Of a stretch of DNA of 51,391 bases, positions 9,382 through 18,719 are shown in pieces. The notes beneath the pieces were generated by a model. The model searched no databases and was not told the origin of the DNA. It saw nothing but the letters and a program-made list of their open reading frames with translations. Position 1 is the stretch's first letter. Each line of letters opens with the position of its first letter. The stretch comes from Sphingomonas sp. Leaf343 (GTDB taxonomy: Bacteria; Pseudomonadota; Alphaproteobacteria; Sphingomonadales; Sphingomonadaceae), in NCBI RefSeq assembly GCF_001423765.1, contig NZ_LMPG01000013.1, forward strand, positions 1 through 51,391, written 5' to 3'. A program made the translations under genes and the position numbers.

Positions 9382-9963
9382 ATGAAATTATCCTATTATC
9401 TGCTCTTGCTGTGCATGCCTCTGACGGCATGTGCCACCGGACCATTTGAATGGAAGTATGGACCGGACAAGATCGTTCCGGGCCAGTTCGCAATCGGTGG
9501 CACGCAAGGAACGGTAGTCACATGGCCCTCTCATGCAGTAGGGGCGGTCATCTATCCCGGCACTAAGAGTGCCTGCATCCAAAGTGCGCAGAGCGCCAAA
9601 GCCCGGAATATTTCCGGCAACGGTGGACTGACCATCAAGCTGCCCGAGAGTGTGGATGTCAATGCCAACCTCGGACAAATCATCACCGAAGCCGTCGGAC
9701 TCATTCAAGACAAGAACGACGTTGCCACCTTTGCTGACGTTGCACTATTCCAGGTCTGTACAATTGCCACCAACAACAATCTGAGTCCGGCAGAAGCCGT
9801 CATGCTGATTCAGACCGTATTGGCGGCGTCGGTCGACATTGCTCGTGCTCGCCCGGACGCCAATCGATCGAGTCCGAGGGTAACGCCGCCAGTACAACCA
9901 GTCAGCGTTACACCTAACACGACGACGACGAGCAATCAGGTTACGGAAACCAAGGCCCAATAG
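9382..9963 (+). CDS. Hypothetical lipoprotein
   Basis: A 193-residue exported protein. The N-terminus MKLSYYLLLLCMPLTACATG has a lipobox (LTAC), so it should be lipid-anchored with Cys17 as the first mature residue. The rest is not recognised; the C-terminal 35 residues are rich in Thr, Pro, Val and Asn and probably disordered. Base composition is lower in GC than the neighbours, and the 145 bases upstream are AT-rich, suggesting a recently acquired or weakly conserved gene. It stands alone, converging on parE across a hairpin terminator. Confidence 0.65.
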   Translation: MKLSYYLLLLCMPLTACATGPFEWKYGPDKIVPGQFAIGGTQGTVVTWPSHAVGAVIYPGTKSACIQSAQSAKARNISGNGGLTIKLPESVDVNANLGQIITEAVGLIQDKNDVATFADVALFQVCTIATNNNLSPAEAVMLIQTVLAASVDIARARPDANRSSPRVTPPVQPVSVTPNTTTTSNQVTETKAQ

Positions 9964-9972
9964 ATCGGAGTG

Positions 9973-10005
9973 CGGGGCTGCTCACCGTCGATCAGCCCCG
10001 TTCTT
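9973..10005 (+). terminator. Intrinsic terminator of the lipoprotein gene
   Basis: CGGGGCTG at 9973-9980 pairs with CAGCCCCG at 9993-10000 around a 12-base loop and is followed by TTCTT. It lies in the 56-base gap between the rightward lipoprotein gene and the end of leftward parE and may serve both. Confidence 0.65.
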
Positions 10006-10019
10006 CCGTCCGGCCGACG

Positions 10020-11996
10020 TCAGGCGTCCAGCGCTTCCTCGTCCAGCCGGGCGGCGTTTTCCTGGATGAAGGCAAAGCGGTGGGCGGGGTTGGTGCCCAT
10101 CAGGCGATCGACGAGGTCCTTCACCCCCGCCCGCTCCTCATATTCCTGCGGCAGGGTGATGCGGATCATGCTGCGCGTCTTCGGGTCCATCGTCGTTTCG
10201 CGAAGCTGTCCGGGGTTCATCTCGCCCAGCCCCTTGAAGCGGCCGACATCGACCTTCTTGCCCCTGAACGCCGTCCGTTCCAGTTCGGCGCGGTGGGCGT
10301 CATCGCGCGCGTAGAGCGACTTCGTGCCCGCGGTCAGCCGGTAGAGCGGCGGCTGGGCCAGATACAAATGCCCGCGCCGGACGATGTCGGGCATCTCCTG
10401 AAAGAAGAACGTCATCAGCAGCGTCGCGATATGCGCGCCGTCGACATCGGCGTCGGTCATGATGACCACGCGTTCGTAGCGGAGCAGGTCGGCGTTACAG
10501 TCCTTGCGCGTGCCGCAGCCGAGCGCGAGGGCGAGGTCGGCGATCTCCTGGTTGGCCATGATCTTGGCCATCGTCGCCGATGCGACGTTCAGGATCTTGC
10601 CGCGAATCGGCAGGATCGCCTGCGTCTTGCGGTCGCGCGCCTGTTTCGCCGAACCGCCGGCCGAATCGCCCTCGACGATGAACAGTTCGGTGCCCGCCGG
10701 ATCGTCCGCCGAACAGTCGGTCAGCTTGCCGGGCAGGCGCAGCTTGCGGGCGGAGGTGGCGGTCTTGCGCTTGACCTCGCGCTCCGCCTTGCGGCGCAGC
10801 CGTTCGTCCATGCGATCGAGGACATAGCCGAGCAGCGCCTTGCCCCGCTCCATATTGTGGCCGAGCCAATGGTCGAAATGATCGCGGACCGCGCGCTCGA
10901 CGAGGCCGGCGGCCTCCGGACTGGTCAGGCGGTCCTTGGTCTGGCTCTGGAATTGCGGTTCGCGGATGAAGACGGACAGCATCAGCTCGCTACCGACCAT
11001 CACGTCGTCGGCGGTCAGGTCCTTGGCCTTCTTGTTGCCCACCAGCTCGGCGAAATGGCGCAAGGACCGCACCAGCGCCTGTCGCAGCCCCTGTTCGTGG
11101 GTGCCACCGTCGGGCGTCGGGATGGTGTTGCAATACCAGCTATAGCTGCCGTCCGACCAGAGCGGCCACGCCACCGCCCATTCGACGCGGCCCTGATCGC
11201 CCGGAAAATCCTGACGCCCGGCGAAGAAGTCGGCGGTGGCGCACTCCCGCGCACCCAGTTGCTCGCGCAGGTGATCGCCGAGGCCGCCGGGGAACTGGAA
11301 CACCGCCTCCGCGGGGCTGTCGCCGTCGATCAGTTCGGGCGCGCATTTCCAGCGGATCTCGACGCCCGCGAACAGATAGGCCTTGGAGCGGGCGAGCTTG
11401 TACAGCCGCTGCGGCTTGAAGTTCAGTTCCGGCCCGAAGATCTCAGTATCCGGCGTGAACGCGACCGAGGTGCCGCGCCGGTTAGGGGCCGCGCCGACCG
11501 TCTCCAGCGGGCCGAGCGTCACGCCCTTGCTGAAGCGCTGGCGGTAGAGAACGCGTTCCCGGGCGACCTCCACCACCGTGTCGCTCGACAGCGCATTGAC
11601 CACGGACACGCCGACGCCGTGCAGGCCACCCGAGGTCGCATACGCCTTGCCCGCGAACTTGCCACCGGAATGGAGCGTCGAGAGGATCACCTCCAGCGCC
11701 GACTTGTCGGGAAACTTGGGATGCGGATCGACTGGGATGCCGCGGCCATTGTCGACGACGGTCAGCCGATTGCCCGGCTCCAGCGTGACCTCGATGCGGG
11801 TGGCGTGGCCGGCGACCGCCTCGTCCATCGCATTGTCCAGCACCTCGGCGGCGAGGTGGTGCAGCGCGCGTTCGTCGGTGCCGCCGACATACATGCCAGG
11901 GCGGCGACGGACCGGCTCGAGCCCCTCCAGAACCTCGATCGACGATGCGTCATAGGGGGTGCCGGATTGCGGCGCAGCGAACAGGTCCTCGGCCAT
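10020..11996 (-). CDS. parE: DNA topoisomerase IV subunit B
   Basis: ATPase subunit of topoisomerase IV, which with ParC decatenates daughter chromosomes. The GHKL ATPase domain shows EVLDNAMDEA, DNGRGIPVD and GLHGVGVSVVNAL; the Toprim domain shows EGDSAGGSAKQARDR and IMTDADVDGAHIATLL. ParE rather than GyrB is favoured by the length (658 residues) and the lack of the GyrB-type insertion. The open frame extends 63 codons further upstream through a non-coding repeat; I start at MAEDLFAAPQ because family-like sequence begins there. parC is not in the window. Confidence 0.94.
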   Translation of the reverse strand: MAEDLFAAPQSGTPYDASSIEVLEGLEPVRRRPGMYVGGTDERALHHLAAEVLDNAMDEAVAGHATRIEVTLEPGNRLTVVDNGRGIPVDPHPKFPDKSALEVILSTLHSGGKFAGKAYATSGGLHGVGVSVVNALSSDTVVEVARERVLYRQRFSKGVTLGPLETVGAAPNRRGTSVAFTPDTEIFGPELNFKPQRLYKLARSKAYLFAGVEIRWKCAPELIDGDSPAEAVFQFPGGLGDHLREQLGARECATADFFAGRQDFPGDQGRVEWAVAWPLWSDGSYSWYCNTIPTPDGGTHEQGLRQALVRSLRHFAELVGNKKAKDLTADDVMVGSELMLSVFIREPQFQSQTKDRLTSPEAAGLVERAVRDHFDHWLGHNMERGKALLGYVLDRMDERLRRKAEREVKRKTATSARKLRLPGKLTDCSADDPAGTELFIVEGDSAGGSAKQARDRKTQAILPIRGKILNVASATMAKIMANQEIADLALALGCGTRKDCNADLLRYERVVIMTDADVDGAHIATLLMTFFFQEMPDIVRRGHLYLAQPPLYRLTAGTKSLYARDDAHRAELERTAFRGKKVDVGRFKGLGEMNPGQLRETTMDPKTRSMIRITLPQEYEERAGVKDLVDRLMGTNPAHRFAFIQENAARLDEEALDA

Positions 11997-12035
11997 GCGC
12001 GAACGTATGGGGTACGGGGGAGCGGAGGGCAAGTC

Positions 12036-12187
12036 GGTGACTCGATCCTCCCCGTCCGCTGGGAGGTTGCACACCGCCGGCGTGACGGAGGGGCAGCCAC
12101 GAGCGACCCGGCTCGAAGGCCGCCCCTCCACGGCTGCGCGGTCCCCCTCCCCGTGCCGGGGAAGAATGGTGCCCCCAAAGCCCAACT
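12036..12187. repeat. Intergenic palindromic repeat element
   Basis: The gap between parE and cobA holds CTCC/GGAG-rich imperfect palindromes: CCTCCCCGTCCGCTGGGAGG near 12050-12069, CCTCCACGG around 12125 and CCCCTCCCCGTGCCGGGG near 12147-12164. The style matches dispersed intergenic repeats common in sphingomonad and related genomes, and a second element of the same kind lies at 21549-21675. Copy number elsewhere cannot be judged here. Confidence 0.5.
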
Positions 12188-12247
12188 AGCCCTTCGCCAA
12201 GCAGATGTGCCTCGCGCCACGCCGCTCCCGCCGTCATTTCGGGGATC

Positions 12248-13051
12248 ATGGCTACCTTACTCGATCCGCACGCGCGCGGGCGCGTCATTCTCGTCGGGGC
12301 GGGCCCGGGCGATCCCGGCCTGCTGACGGTGCGCGCCGTGGAGGCGTTGAGGGCGGCCGAGGTGGTCGTCCACGACGGGCTGATCGATCCGCGCGTGCTG
12401 GATCTCGCGCCCGCGACCGCGCACCGCATTTCCGTCGCGAAGACGCGGGCGCGGCATACGCTGCCACAGGAGGCGATCAACGCGCTGATCGTCGCGCATG
12501 TGAAGGCGGGCAGCGTCGTCATCCGGCTGAAGGGCGGCGACCCGTTCGTGTTCGGTCGCGGCGGCGAGGAGGTCGAGGCGGTGCGCGCAGCCGGCCTGCC
12601 GGTCGAGGTCATCCCCGGAGTCTCGGCGGCGCTCGGCTGCGCGGCGGAGGCGATGCTGCCGCTGACGCACCGCGATCATTCCAGCGCCGTCAGCTTCGTG
12701 GCGGGCCAGTGCAAGGGTCTGTCCGAACAGGACTGGTCCGGGCTGGCGGGGCAAGGCCGCACGCTCGTCATCTATATGGGCGTTGCGACTGCATCGGATA
12801 TCGCCGACAAGCTGATGGCAGACGGCGTCGCGCCGGACATGCCGGTCGCGGTGCTGGAAAAAGGCACGCAGCCGGGCCACCGCGCGATGAAGACGCTGCT
12901 CGCCGATCTCGGGCCGATGGTGACGCGCGAGGCGGTACGCAGCCCGGCGATCATCGTCGTCGGCGAGGTCGTGGAACTGTCCGACGCGGAGGACAAGCTG
13001 GCGCGCTGGGCGCGCGTCGCTGAAGCCGTCGCGGTGGAGGATGCGGCATGA
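12248..13051 (+). CDS. cobA: Uroporphyrinogen-III C-methyltransferase (SUMT)
   Basis: SAM-dependent methylation of uroporphyrinogen III at C2 and C7 to precorrin-2, the branch point to siroheme and cobalamin. The 267 residues contain ILVGAGPGDPGLLTVRA near the N-terminus, VIRLKGGDPFVFGRGGEE near residue 93 and MGVATASDIADKL. It is the single-domain form: the dehydrogenase/ferrochelatase domains of CysG are absent and must be encoded elsewhere. Next to the siroheme enzyme CysI, its job here is most likely siroheme supply. It overlaps the next gene by ATGA. The name follows single-domain SUMTs; some annotators would use cysG. Confidence 0.93.
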   Translation: MATLLDPHARGRVILVGAGPGDPGLLTVRAVEALRAAEVVVHDGLIDPRVLDLAPATAHRISVAKTRARHTLPQEAINALIVAHVKAGSVVIRLKGGDPFVFGRGGEEVEAVRAAGLPVEVIPGVSAALGCAAEAMLPLTHRDHSSAVSFVAGQCKGLSEQDWSGLAGQGRTLVIYMGVATASDIADKLMADGVAPDMPVAVLEKGTQPGHRAMKTLLADLGPMVTREAVRSPAIIVVGEVVELSDAEDKLARWARVAEAVAVEDAA

Positions 13052-13344
13052 AGTTGCTGACGGGGAACGACCTGCCCACAGGCGACGTGATCTGGTGGAC
13101 CGGTTCCGGCTGGTCGCGTCATGTCGAGGATGCGGGCGACGTGGGTGCGGACGGCGAAGCGATCGCCCGTGCGGAAGAGGGCGCACGCCGCGTCAATGGA
13201 CCGTATGTGATCGACGCGACGGCAACCCCCGATGGGCCACGGCCGGCGCACATCAAGGACCGTATCCGCGCGCTCGGCCCGACGGTGCGGCCGGACCTGA
13301 CCCTGAAGCCCGCCGATCCGGCGGCGGGAAGTTGGGTGATCTGA
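13048..13344 (+). CDS. DUF2849 protein of the sulfite reduction cluster
   Basis: A 98-residue soluble protein starting with MKLLTGNDLPTGDVIWWTG, the conserved opening of DUF2849. Genes of this family regularly sit between the SUMT gene and the nitrite/sulfite reductase gene in alphaproteobacteria, so a role in siroheme delivery or sulfite reductase maturation is plausible but unproven. It overlaps cobA by four bases and ends just before a strong terminator, so in this genome it is separated from cysI by the receptor gene on the other strand. Confidence 0.85.
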   Translation: MKLLTGNDLPTGDVIWWTGSGWSRHVEDAGDVGADGEAIARAEEGARRVNGPYVIDATATPDGPRPAHIKDRIRALGPTVRPDLTLKPADPAAGSWVI

Positions 13345-13347
13345 GAC

Positions 13348-13381
13348 GCCGGCTTGAGCGAGGTGCCCCGCTCAAGCCGGC
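13348..13381. terminator. Strong bidirectional hairpin between DUF2849 and the TonB receptor
   Basis: GCCGGCTTGAGCG at 13348-13360 pairs perfectly with CGCTCAAGCCGGC at 13369-13381 around an 8-base loop. It lies between the 3' ends of two convergent genes. There is little T-tract on either side, but the 13-base-pair stem should stop or insulate transcription from both directions. Confidence 0.75.
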
Positions 13382-13390
13382 TGGCCATCG

Positions 13391-16300
13391 TCAGAACCGT
13401 GCCGTCAATCCGACGCGCAACGTCCGGCCCCGGATGGTGTAATAGCTGGAATAGGTGTTCTGGTACTGCCCCACGCCACCGAAGGGGCCGTCTCCGATCA
13501 GTGGCGGATCCTTGTCGAACAGGTTCTGCATGTTGAACCGTAGATCGAGATAGCGGTTCACCGCCACGTTGGCCGCGAAGTCGAAGTAGCTATAGGCCGG
13601 CAGCCTGGCGATCAGCGGATAGACATCCGGGTTGGTCGGCGTCGGACGCGCCGCAAGCGTCGTATCCTTCGACAATTTGGAAATCTTCGTCGATCCAGTG
13701 TAGCGCCATGTCAGGCCGACGCCGCCCTTCACCCAGGGCAATGCCCAGTTGATGCCGGTGACATGCCGCCACTTCGGCGAAGGTTCGCCGCAGTTGAAGC
13801 CGTGATACCCGTTGCATTGCCATGTCGGAGTGTTCGGCGCGAACTGGCGGGTTAGCCTGGTCGCGAGCGTGCCGGAGAAGTTGACGGCGAAGGTGCCTGC
13901 ATTGTCGGCGATCCCCAGTCGCCGCGGATCGATGTTGTAACCGAGGCTGAAGTCGAAACCCTGGCTTTCAGTGCGGCCGGAGTTGCTGTAACGCGCATCG
14001 ATCTCGGTCACGCGCCCGGTCTGCGGATCGCGCTTGTAGATGTTGCACCAGAAGTTGATCTTCTCGTTATAACACTGGTCGAAGGCCATTCCCCACCGCG
14101 ACCATTCGAACGCGCCGGTGATGGCGATATTGTACCAGTCGACGGTCGCGGAGAAGCCCGGAATGGAGGTGGGCTGAATGACCACGCCGGCCGTATAGCT
14201 GCGCCCACGCTCCGGCTTCAGATCGGGATTGCCGCCGTTGATAAGCGTGGCCCGGCAGAACCCGTTGGCGTCACACGTCGAGTTGCTGGTCAACGCGTCA
14301 TATTGGGCCCGGGTCATGCCGATCGAGCATTGATCGAACGTATAGCGCTGCAACGCCTGCCCGCTCGTCGGCGCGCGTGGCGGGGAACAGAGGTCCAGCG
14401 TCCCGACATTGGGATAGCGATTCTCCCCTTCCAGCCGCTCCAGCACCGGTACGCGCACCGCGCGGTTGTAGCTGCCGCGGAAGCGCAGACCGTCTACCGG
14501 TGCCCAGGTGCTCTCCGCCTTCCAGGTGTGGACGAGCTTCTCGTAGGTCGTGTAGTCCGAGACACGATATCCGCCATTGATCGACAGCTCCTGAAAGAAC
14601 GGCTTGCCCTGGATCAGGGGGATGTCGATCTCGCCCGCCAGTTCGCGCACACGGGCGCGGCCATCGAACTGGGTCCAGCTGCTCCAGACGCCGCTGCCGC
14701 GCGACTGCGACCGAACATTGCGCTGTTCGCCGACCAGCGCGAAACCGATACCGCTGTCGGCGAACGGGCTCTTGATCCCGTATTCGCCCAAGGTTCCCGA
14801 CAGGACGCCCATCATGACCGTCAGGTCGTTCTGCTGCCAGCTCCGCCCGGTGCCCGTCAGATATCCGAAAGTCTCGTCGGACAGGGAGTTGGGCTGGAAC
14901 GCGTTGGCGGGAACGCAGTCGGGGTCGGTGCCGTCGATCTTCGACAGACAGGTTGGCACGCCGTTGACGTTGCGCGCCTGAAGGCTCCGCGCGAACTTGT
15001 CCACATCGCCGGTATAGGTGTTGGTGGTGGAGTTGCGGAAGATATCGCGCGTCCGCAGATAGCTGGCTTCGAACCGGATCGAATCGACGACCGTCCCGCT
15101 CACCGCCCCCGATGCGCGCCAGTTCCAGATCCGCGGTGCCATGACCTGCGTGAATTGATCCTTCCACGCGACGACGGTGCTGGCATCCGCCAGCGCCGTG
15201 GTGCCCGCAGCACTGCCGCACAAGATCGCTGCCTGCTGTGCCCCCAGAAAGGGATTGTCGCAGTTGATGCGGACATCGCCCGTGTAGAAGGCGTCGGTGA
15301 CGGCGATCTCGGCGTTCTGTCTGGTCCGGGAGACCATGAAATTGCCGTTGAACTTCAGGTCGGCCATCAAGTCAGCGGAGACGAACATGCCGGCGTTGAT
15401 GGTCCGATCCGCGCGCTGGATGAAGTCGTTGCGCGGCACCCGTACCTCGTCGTCCGTGCTATAGGGCCGCCACGAACGCGAACCGTCACGCGCGTTGGCG
15501 TAATCCACGCCGCCGACGTTGAAGTAGTTATACTGGTTGAACGTCGTACCGTTGCAGACGTAGGTGTCGTTACGGAAGACCTCGGTGTTCAACGGGTTCA
15601 TCATCAGCGGACAGGTCGTCTGGTCGATATCCGAAAAGCGAACCGGCTTCGCCTCCTTGTAGGTCAGGAAGGCGCTGACGTTCACCTTCTTGTCGAACAG
15701 GTCCTGCCCGCCCGCCAGCGACGCGTAGAAATTGCCGCCGCCGAAGAACCGCTCGTTCGGGCTGGGATAGCCCGCTTCCTTGCCGGCCTTCAGCAGGGTC
15801 ATATTGTCGTTGTGATGCTGGAAGCCGCTGGCTTCGGCATCAAGGACCAACCCGTTGAAACGGCGCTTCAGGATGAAATTGACGACGCCCGCGATCGCGT
15901 CCGAACCGTAGACCGCCGAGGCACCGCCGGTCAGCACGTCGATCCGCTCGATCAACGCGCCGGGAACGAGGCCGACGTCATTGTCCAAGCGCTGTCCGTT
16001 AAGCAGCGTCAGCGTTCGCCCCTGACCCAGACGACGCAGGTTGATCCCGGCGCGACCGGCAGTCCAGCTATTACCCTGCAGCCCCAGCATCGGCGTGATC
16101 TGCGGGATCTGGGACAGTGCATCCTCAATCCGGGCCAGACCGCGTTCCTTGAGAAACGCCTCGTCGATGACGGTGATCGGCGCGTTGCTCTCCATGTTCG
16201 GACGCAGGATGCGCGTGCCCGTCACCAGGATTTCCTGATCGTTGGTATCCGCAACGGCGCCATCGGCCGCCGGCTCGGCCCGAACGGCCTCACGGGCCTT

Positions 16301-16432
16301 CTTCAGCTTCTTCGACTTCTGGACCTTGTCGGGCTTGGCCGCCGCAGACGATGTCTGCGCCGCGACCGGCATGGCGATCAATGCCGTCGTCGCGACTCCG
16401 GCCTTCAGCAGAATCCTGCATATGCGCGTCAT
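13391..16432 (-). CDS. TonB-dependent outer-membrane receptor
   Basis: A 1013-residue outer-membrane receptor that imports a substrate using TonB energy. A signal peptide (LKAGVATTALIAMPVAAQ) is followed by a Lys/Ala-rich linker, a TonB-box-like EILVTGTRI around residue 70, and the plug domain with RIEDALSQIPQITP and ERIDVLTGGASAVYGSDAIA. The beta-barrel ends with NLFDKDPPLI and a terminal Phe, the usual assembly signal. The substrate is unknown; no sigma/anti-sigma pair is adjacent. It is encoded opposite to, and in the middle of, the sulfur assimilation cluster. The open frame continues upstream, but only this start gives a signal peptide. Confidence 0.92.
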   Translation of the reverse strand: MTRICRILLKAGVATTALIAMPVAAQTSSAAAKPDKVQKSKKLKKAREAVRAEPAADGAVADTNDQEILVTGTRILRPNMESNAPITVIDEAFLKERGLARIEDALSQIPQITPMLGLQGNSWTAGRAGINLRRLGQGRTLTLLNGQRLDNDVGLVPGALIERIDVLTGGASAVYGSDAIAGVVNFILKRRFNGLVLDAEASGFQHHNDNMTLLKAGKEAGYPSPNERFFGGGNFYASLAGGQDLFDKKVNVSAFLTYKEAKPVRFSDIDQTTCPLMMNPLNTEVFRNDTYVCNGTTFNQYNYFNVGGVDYANARDGSRSWRPYSTDDEVRVPRNDFIQRADRTINAGMFVSADLMADLKFNGNFMVSRTRQNAEIAVTDAFYTGDVRINCDNPFLGAQQAAILCGSAAGTTALADASTVVAWKDQFTQVMAPRIWNWRASGAVSGTVVDSIRFEASYLRTRDIFRNSTTNTYTGDVDKFARSLQARNVNGVPTCLSKIDGTDPDCVPANAFQPNSLSDETFGYLTGTGRSWQQNDLTVMMGVLSGTLGEYGIKSPFADSGIGFALVGEQRNVRSQSRGSGVWSSWTQFDGRARVRELAGEIDIPLIQGKPFFQELSINGGYRVSDYTTYEKLVHTWKAESTWAPVDGLRFRGSYNRAVRVPVLERLEGENRYPNVGTLDLCSPPRAPTSGQALQRYTFDQCSIGMTRAQYDALTSNSTCDANGFCRATLINGGNPDLKPERGRSYTAGVVIQPTSIPGFSATVDWYNIAITGAFEWSRWGMAFDQCYNEKINFWCNIYKRDPQTGRVTEIDARYSNSGRTESQGFDFSLGYNIDPRRLGIADNAGTFAVNFSGTLATRLTRQFAPNTPTWQCNGYHGFNCGEPSPKWRHVTGINWALPWVKGGVGLTWRYTGSTKISKLSKDTTLAARPTPTNPDVYPLIARLPAYSYFDFAANVAVNRYLDLRFNMQNLFDKDPPLIGDGPFGGVGQYQNTYSSYYTIRGRTLRVGLTARF

Positions 16433-16486
16433 ATTCGCCCCCCCGGGATGATGTTCTGCAATAAAACTCACCTGCAAAAGATGGTT

Positions 16487-16502
16487 TGTCAAATATATTA
16501 TA
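16487..16502 (-). promoter_or_regulatory. Candidate promoter elements of the TonB receptor gene
   Basis: Within an AT-rich patch in an otherwise GC-rich intergenic region, the minus strand reads TATAAT (16502-16497) and then TTGACA (16492-16487). TATAAT could be a -10 element giving a leader of about 55 bases to the receptor start. TTGACA may be a -35 for a closer start site. The region 16433-16660 must also hold the promoter of cysI on the plus strand; I cannot place that one. Confidence 0.35.
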
Positions 16503-16660
16503 CGACGCGGGGCCGCGGAGATCGAAAGCTGCCCTACCGCCGGGGCAAGCATCGCTCGGTTGCGGGAGGGCGGGACAGCCGCCATTTCCTCCAAGACGGG
16601 CACCGATGAGGTCATTCGTGCCGCCATATCTCCTCCGCTGTGGAGGAGCAGGACCCACGC

Positions 16661-18292
16661 ATGTACAAGTACGACGAATACGATCAGTCCATCGTCGACG
16701 CCCGCGTCGAGGAGTTTCGCGATCAGGTGCAGCGTCGCCTGTCGGGGCAGATGACGGAGGACCAGTTCAAGCCGCTGCGGCTGATGAATGGTCTGTATCT
16801 CCAGCTTCATGCGTATATGCTGCGCGTGGCGGTGCCGTATGGAACGCTCGACGGCCGGCAGATGCGGATGCTGGCGCATGTCGCGCGCAAATACGACCGC
16901 GGCTATGGGCATTTCACGACCCGGCAGAACATCCAGTATAACTGGATCACGCTGAGCGATGCGCCGGACATTCTCGCCGAGCTGGCGACGGTCGAAATGC
17001 ACGCGATCCAGACGAGCGGCAATTGCATCCGCAATATCTCGTCCGACCAGTTCGCAGGGGCGGCCGCTGATGAAGTCACCGACCCGCGTCCATGGGCCGA
17101 GTTGATCCGGCAATGGTCGACCTTCCATCCCGAATTCACCTATCTGCCGCGCAAGTTCAAGATCGCGGTGATCGCCGCCGACGAGGACCGCGCGGCGATG
17201 CGGCTGCACGATATCGGCATCCAGTTGCTGGAACGGGACGGCGTACTGGGCGCGAAGATCTTCGTCGGCGGCGGCATGGGCCGCACGCCGATGATCGCGC
17301 ACGAGATCAGGGACTTCGTCACCGCCGACGACCTAATGAGCTATCTGGAGGCGTGCCTGCGCGTCTACAATCGCTACGGCCGGCGCGACAATATCTACAA
17401 GGCTCGGATCAAGATCCTGCTGCACGAGATCGGCCCCGACGAATATCGCCGGCAGGTCGAGGAGGAGTTCGCGCTGGTCAAGACGCTGGGCCTCGACCCC
17501 CCGGCGGCGGAGCTGGCGCGGATCACCGCGATGTTCGCGCCGCCCGCGTTCGATCCGGCGGCATCGGCGGCGGTCGACCGCTCCGACCCCGATTTTGCCG
17601 TGTGGCTTGACCAGAATGTCCGGGCGCACAAGCAGGCGGGATATGCGATCGTCACGATCAGCCTGAAGCCGACCGGCGGCATCCCCGGCGACGCATCGGC
17701 GGACCAGATCGACGTGATGGCCGATCTGGCGGAGCGGTACAGCTTCGACGAACTGCGCGTCACGCATGCGCAGAACATAGTCCTGCCGCATGTCGCCGCG
17801 CGCGACCTGTATGCGGTTTGGCAGGCGCTGACCGACGCGGGTCTGGCGGAGGCGAACCTCGACCTGATCGGCGACATCATCGCCTGCCCCGGCCTCGATT
17901 ACTGCGCGCTGGCCAATGCCCGCTCGATCCCGCTGGCGCAAAAGATCGCCAGCCGGTTCGCGGATGCGGGGCGGCAGCGCGATCTGGGCGAGCTGAAGCT
18001 GAAGATCAGCGGCTGCATCAACGCCTGCGGCCACCACCATGCCGGGCACATCGGCATCCTCGGCGTCGATCGGAAAGGCACCGAGAACTACCAGCTACTG
18101 CTCGGTGGATCGGGGGCGGAGGATGTGTCGCTCGGCAAGATCACCGGCCCCGGCTTTTCCGAGGACGGGGTGGTCGATGCGATCGAGCGCGTCACCGACC
18201 GGTATCTGGCGGAACGGGCGCCGGGGGAACGCTTCCTCGACACCTATCGCCGGGTCGGGATGGAGCCGTTCAAGGAGGCGATCTATGGTTGA
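16661..18292 (+). CDS. cysI: Sulfite/nitrite reductase hemoprotein (siroheme, 4Fe-4S)
   Basis: Six-electron reduction of sulfite to sulfide (or nitrite to ammonia) in the cytoplasm. The 543 residues have the duplicated family layout: GHFTTRQNIQYNW in the first half, and the cluster/siroheme ligands CPGLDYC and GCINACGHHH in the second. Its place before DUF934 and cysH argues for sulfite. A GTG 21 bases upstream is also in frame, but the ATG of MYKYDEYDQ is the family start and has GGAGGAG upstream. The gene overlaps the next by 8 bases. The electron donor is not encoded nearby. Confidence 0.92.
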   Translation: MYKYDEYDQSIVDARVEEFRDQVQRRLSGQMTEDQFKPLRLMNGLYLQLHAYMLRVAVPYGTLDGRQMRMLAHVARKYDRGYGHFTTRQNIQYNWITLSDAPDILAELATVEMHAIQTSGNCIRNISSDQFAGAAADEVTDPRPWAELIRQWSTFHPEFTYLPRKFKIAVIAADEDRAAMRLHDIGIQLLERDGVLGAKIFVGGGMGRTPMIAHEIRDFVTADDLMSYLEACLRVYNRYGRRDNIYKARIKILLHEIGPDEYRRQVEEEFALVKTLGLDPPAAELARITAMFAPPAFDPAASAAVDRSDPDFAVWLDQNVRAHKQAGYAIVTISLKPTGGIPGDASADQIDVMADLAERYSFDELRVTHAQNIVLPHVAARDLYAVWQALTDAGLAEANLDLIGDIIACPGLDYCALANARSIPLAQKIASRFADAGRQRDLGELKLKISGCINACGHHHAGHIGILGVDRKGTENYQLLLGGSGAEDVSLGKITGPGFSEDGVVDAIERVTDRYLAERAPGERFLDTYRRVGMEPFKEAIYG

Positions 18293-18719
18293 TCCCACCG
18301 ATCTGCGCTTTCGCGACGATGCCCCGCATGACGGGCCGGCGGTGACGCTGGACGCGTTTTTGGCGGGCCAGACCAACGCCACCGCCGTGCGGCTGGAGGC
18401 GGGCGACGACGCGCGCGCGCTGCTGCCGCATCTGGAGCAGCTGGCGCTGGTCGAGATCAGCTTTCCGACGTTCCGCGACGGCCGCGGCTATTCGGCGGCG
18501 CGTATTTTGCGCGAGGCAGGCTATTCCGGTGAATTGCGTGCGGCGGGCGACGTGCTGGTCGACCAGTTGCCGCTGATGCGCCGCTGCGGCTTCGACAGCT
18601 TCGCGCCGGAAGCGGAGATCGATGCGGACGCGCTGGCGCGGGCGCTCGACCGGTATGATTTCCGCTATCAGCGTGCGGCGGATGCGGCGGTGCCGGTGTG
18701 GAAGCTGCGTCATGGGTGA
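18285..18719 (+). CDS. DUF934 protein of sulfate assimilation
   Basis: A 144-residue soluble protein of the DUF934 family, recognised from ALVEISFPTFRDGRGYSAAR in the middle and VDQLPLMRRCGFDSFAP after it. It overlaps cysI and cysH by 8 bases each, so all three are translationally coupled. DUF934 genes are almost always found in this position in proteobacterial sulfite reductase operons; proposed roles include an accessory subunit or electron-transfer adaptor, but none is established. Confidence 0.9.
   Translation: MVDPTDLRFRDDAPHDGPAVTLDAFLAGQTNATAVRLEAGDDARALLPHLEQLALVEISFPTFRDGRGYSAARILREAGYSGELRAAGDVLVDQLPLMRRCGFDSFAPEAEIDADALARALDRYDFRYQRAADAAVPVWKLRHG

Noticed and set aside
16433..16660. 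SAM or cobalamin riboswitch ahead of cysI
   Set aside because: No conserved core motif of either class could be made out; only AT-rich promoter-like sequence and short hairpins.
16433..17302. Minus-strand extension of the TonB receptor frame
   Set aside because: It overlaps cysI in antisense and has no receptor features; the signal peptide begins at 16432.
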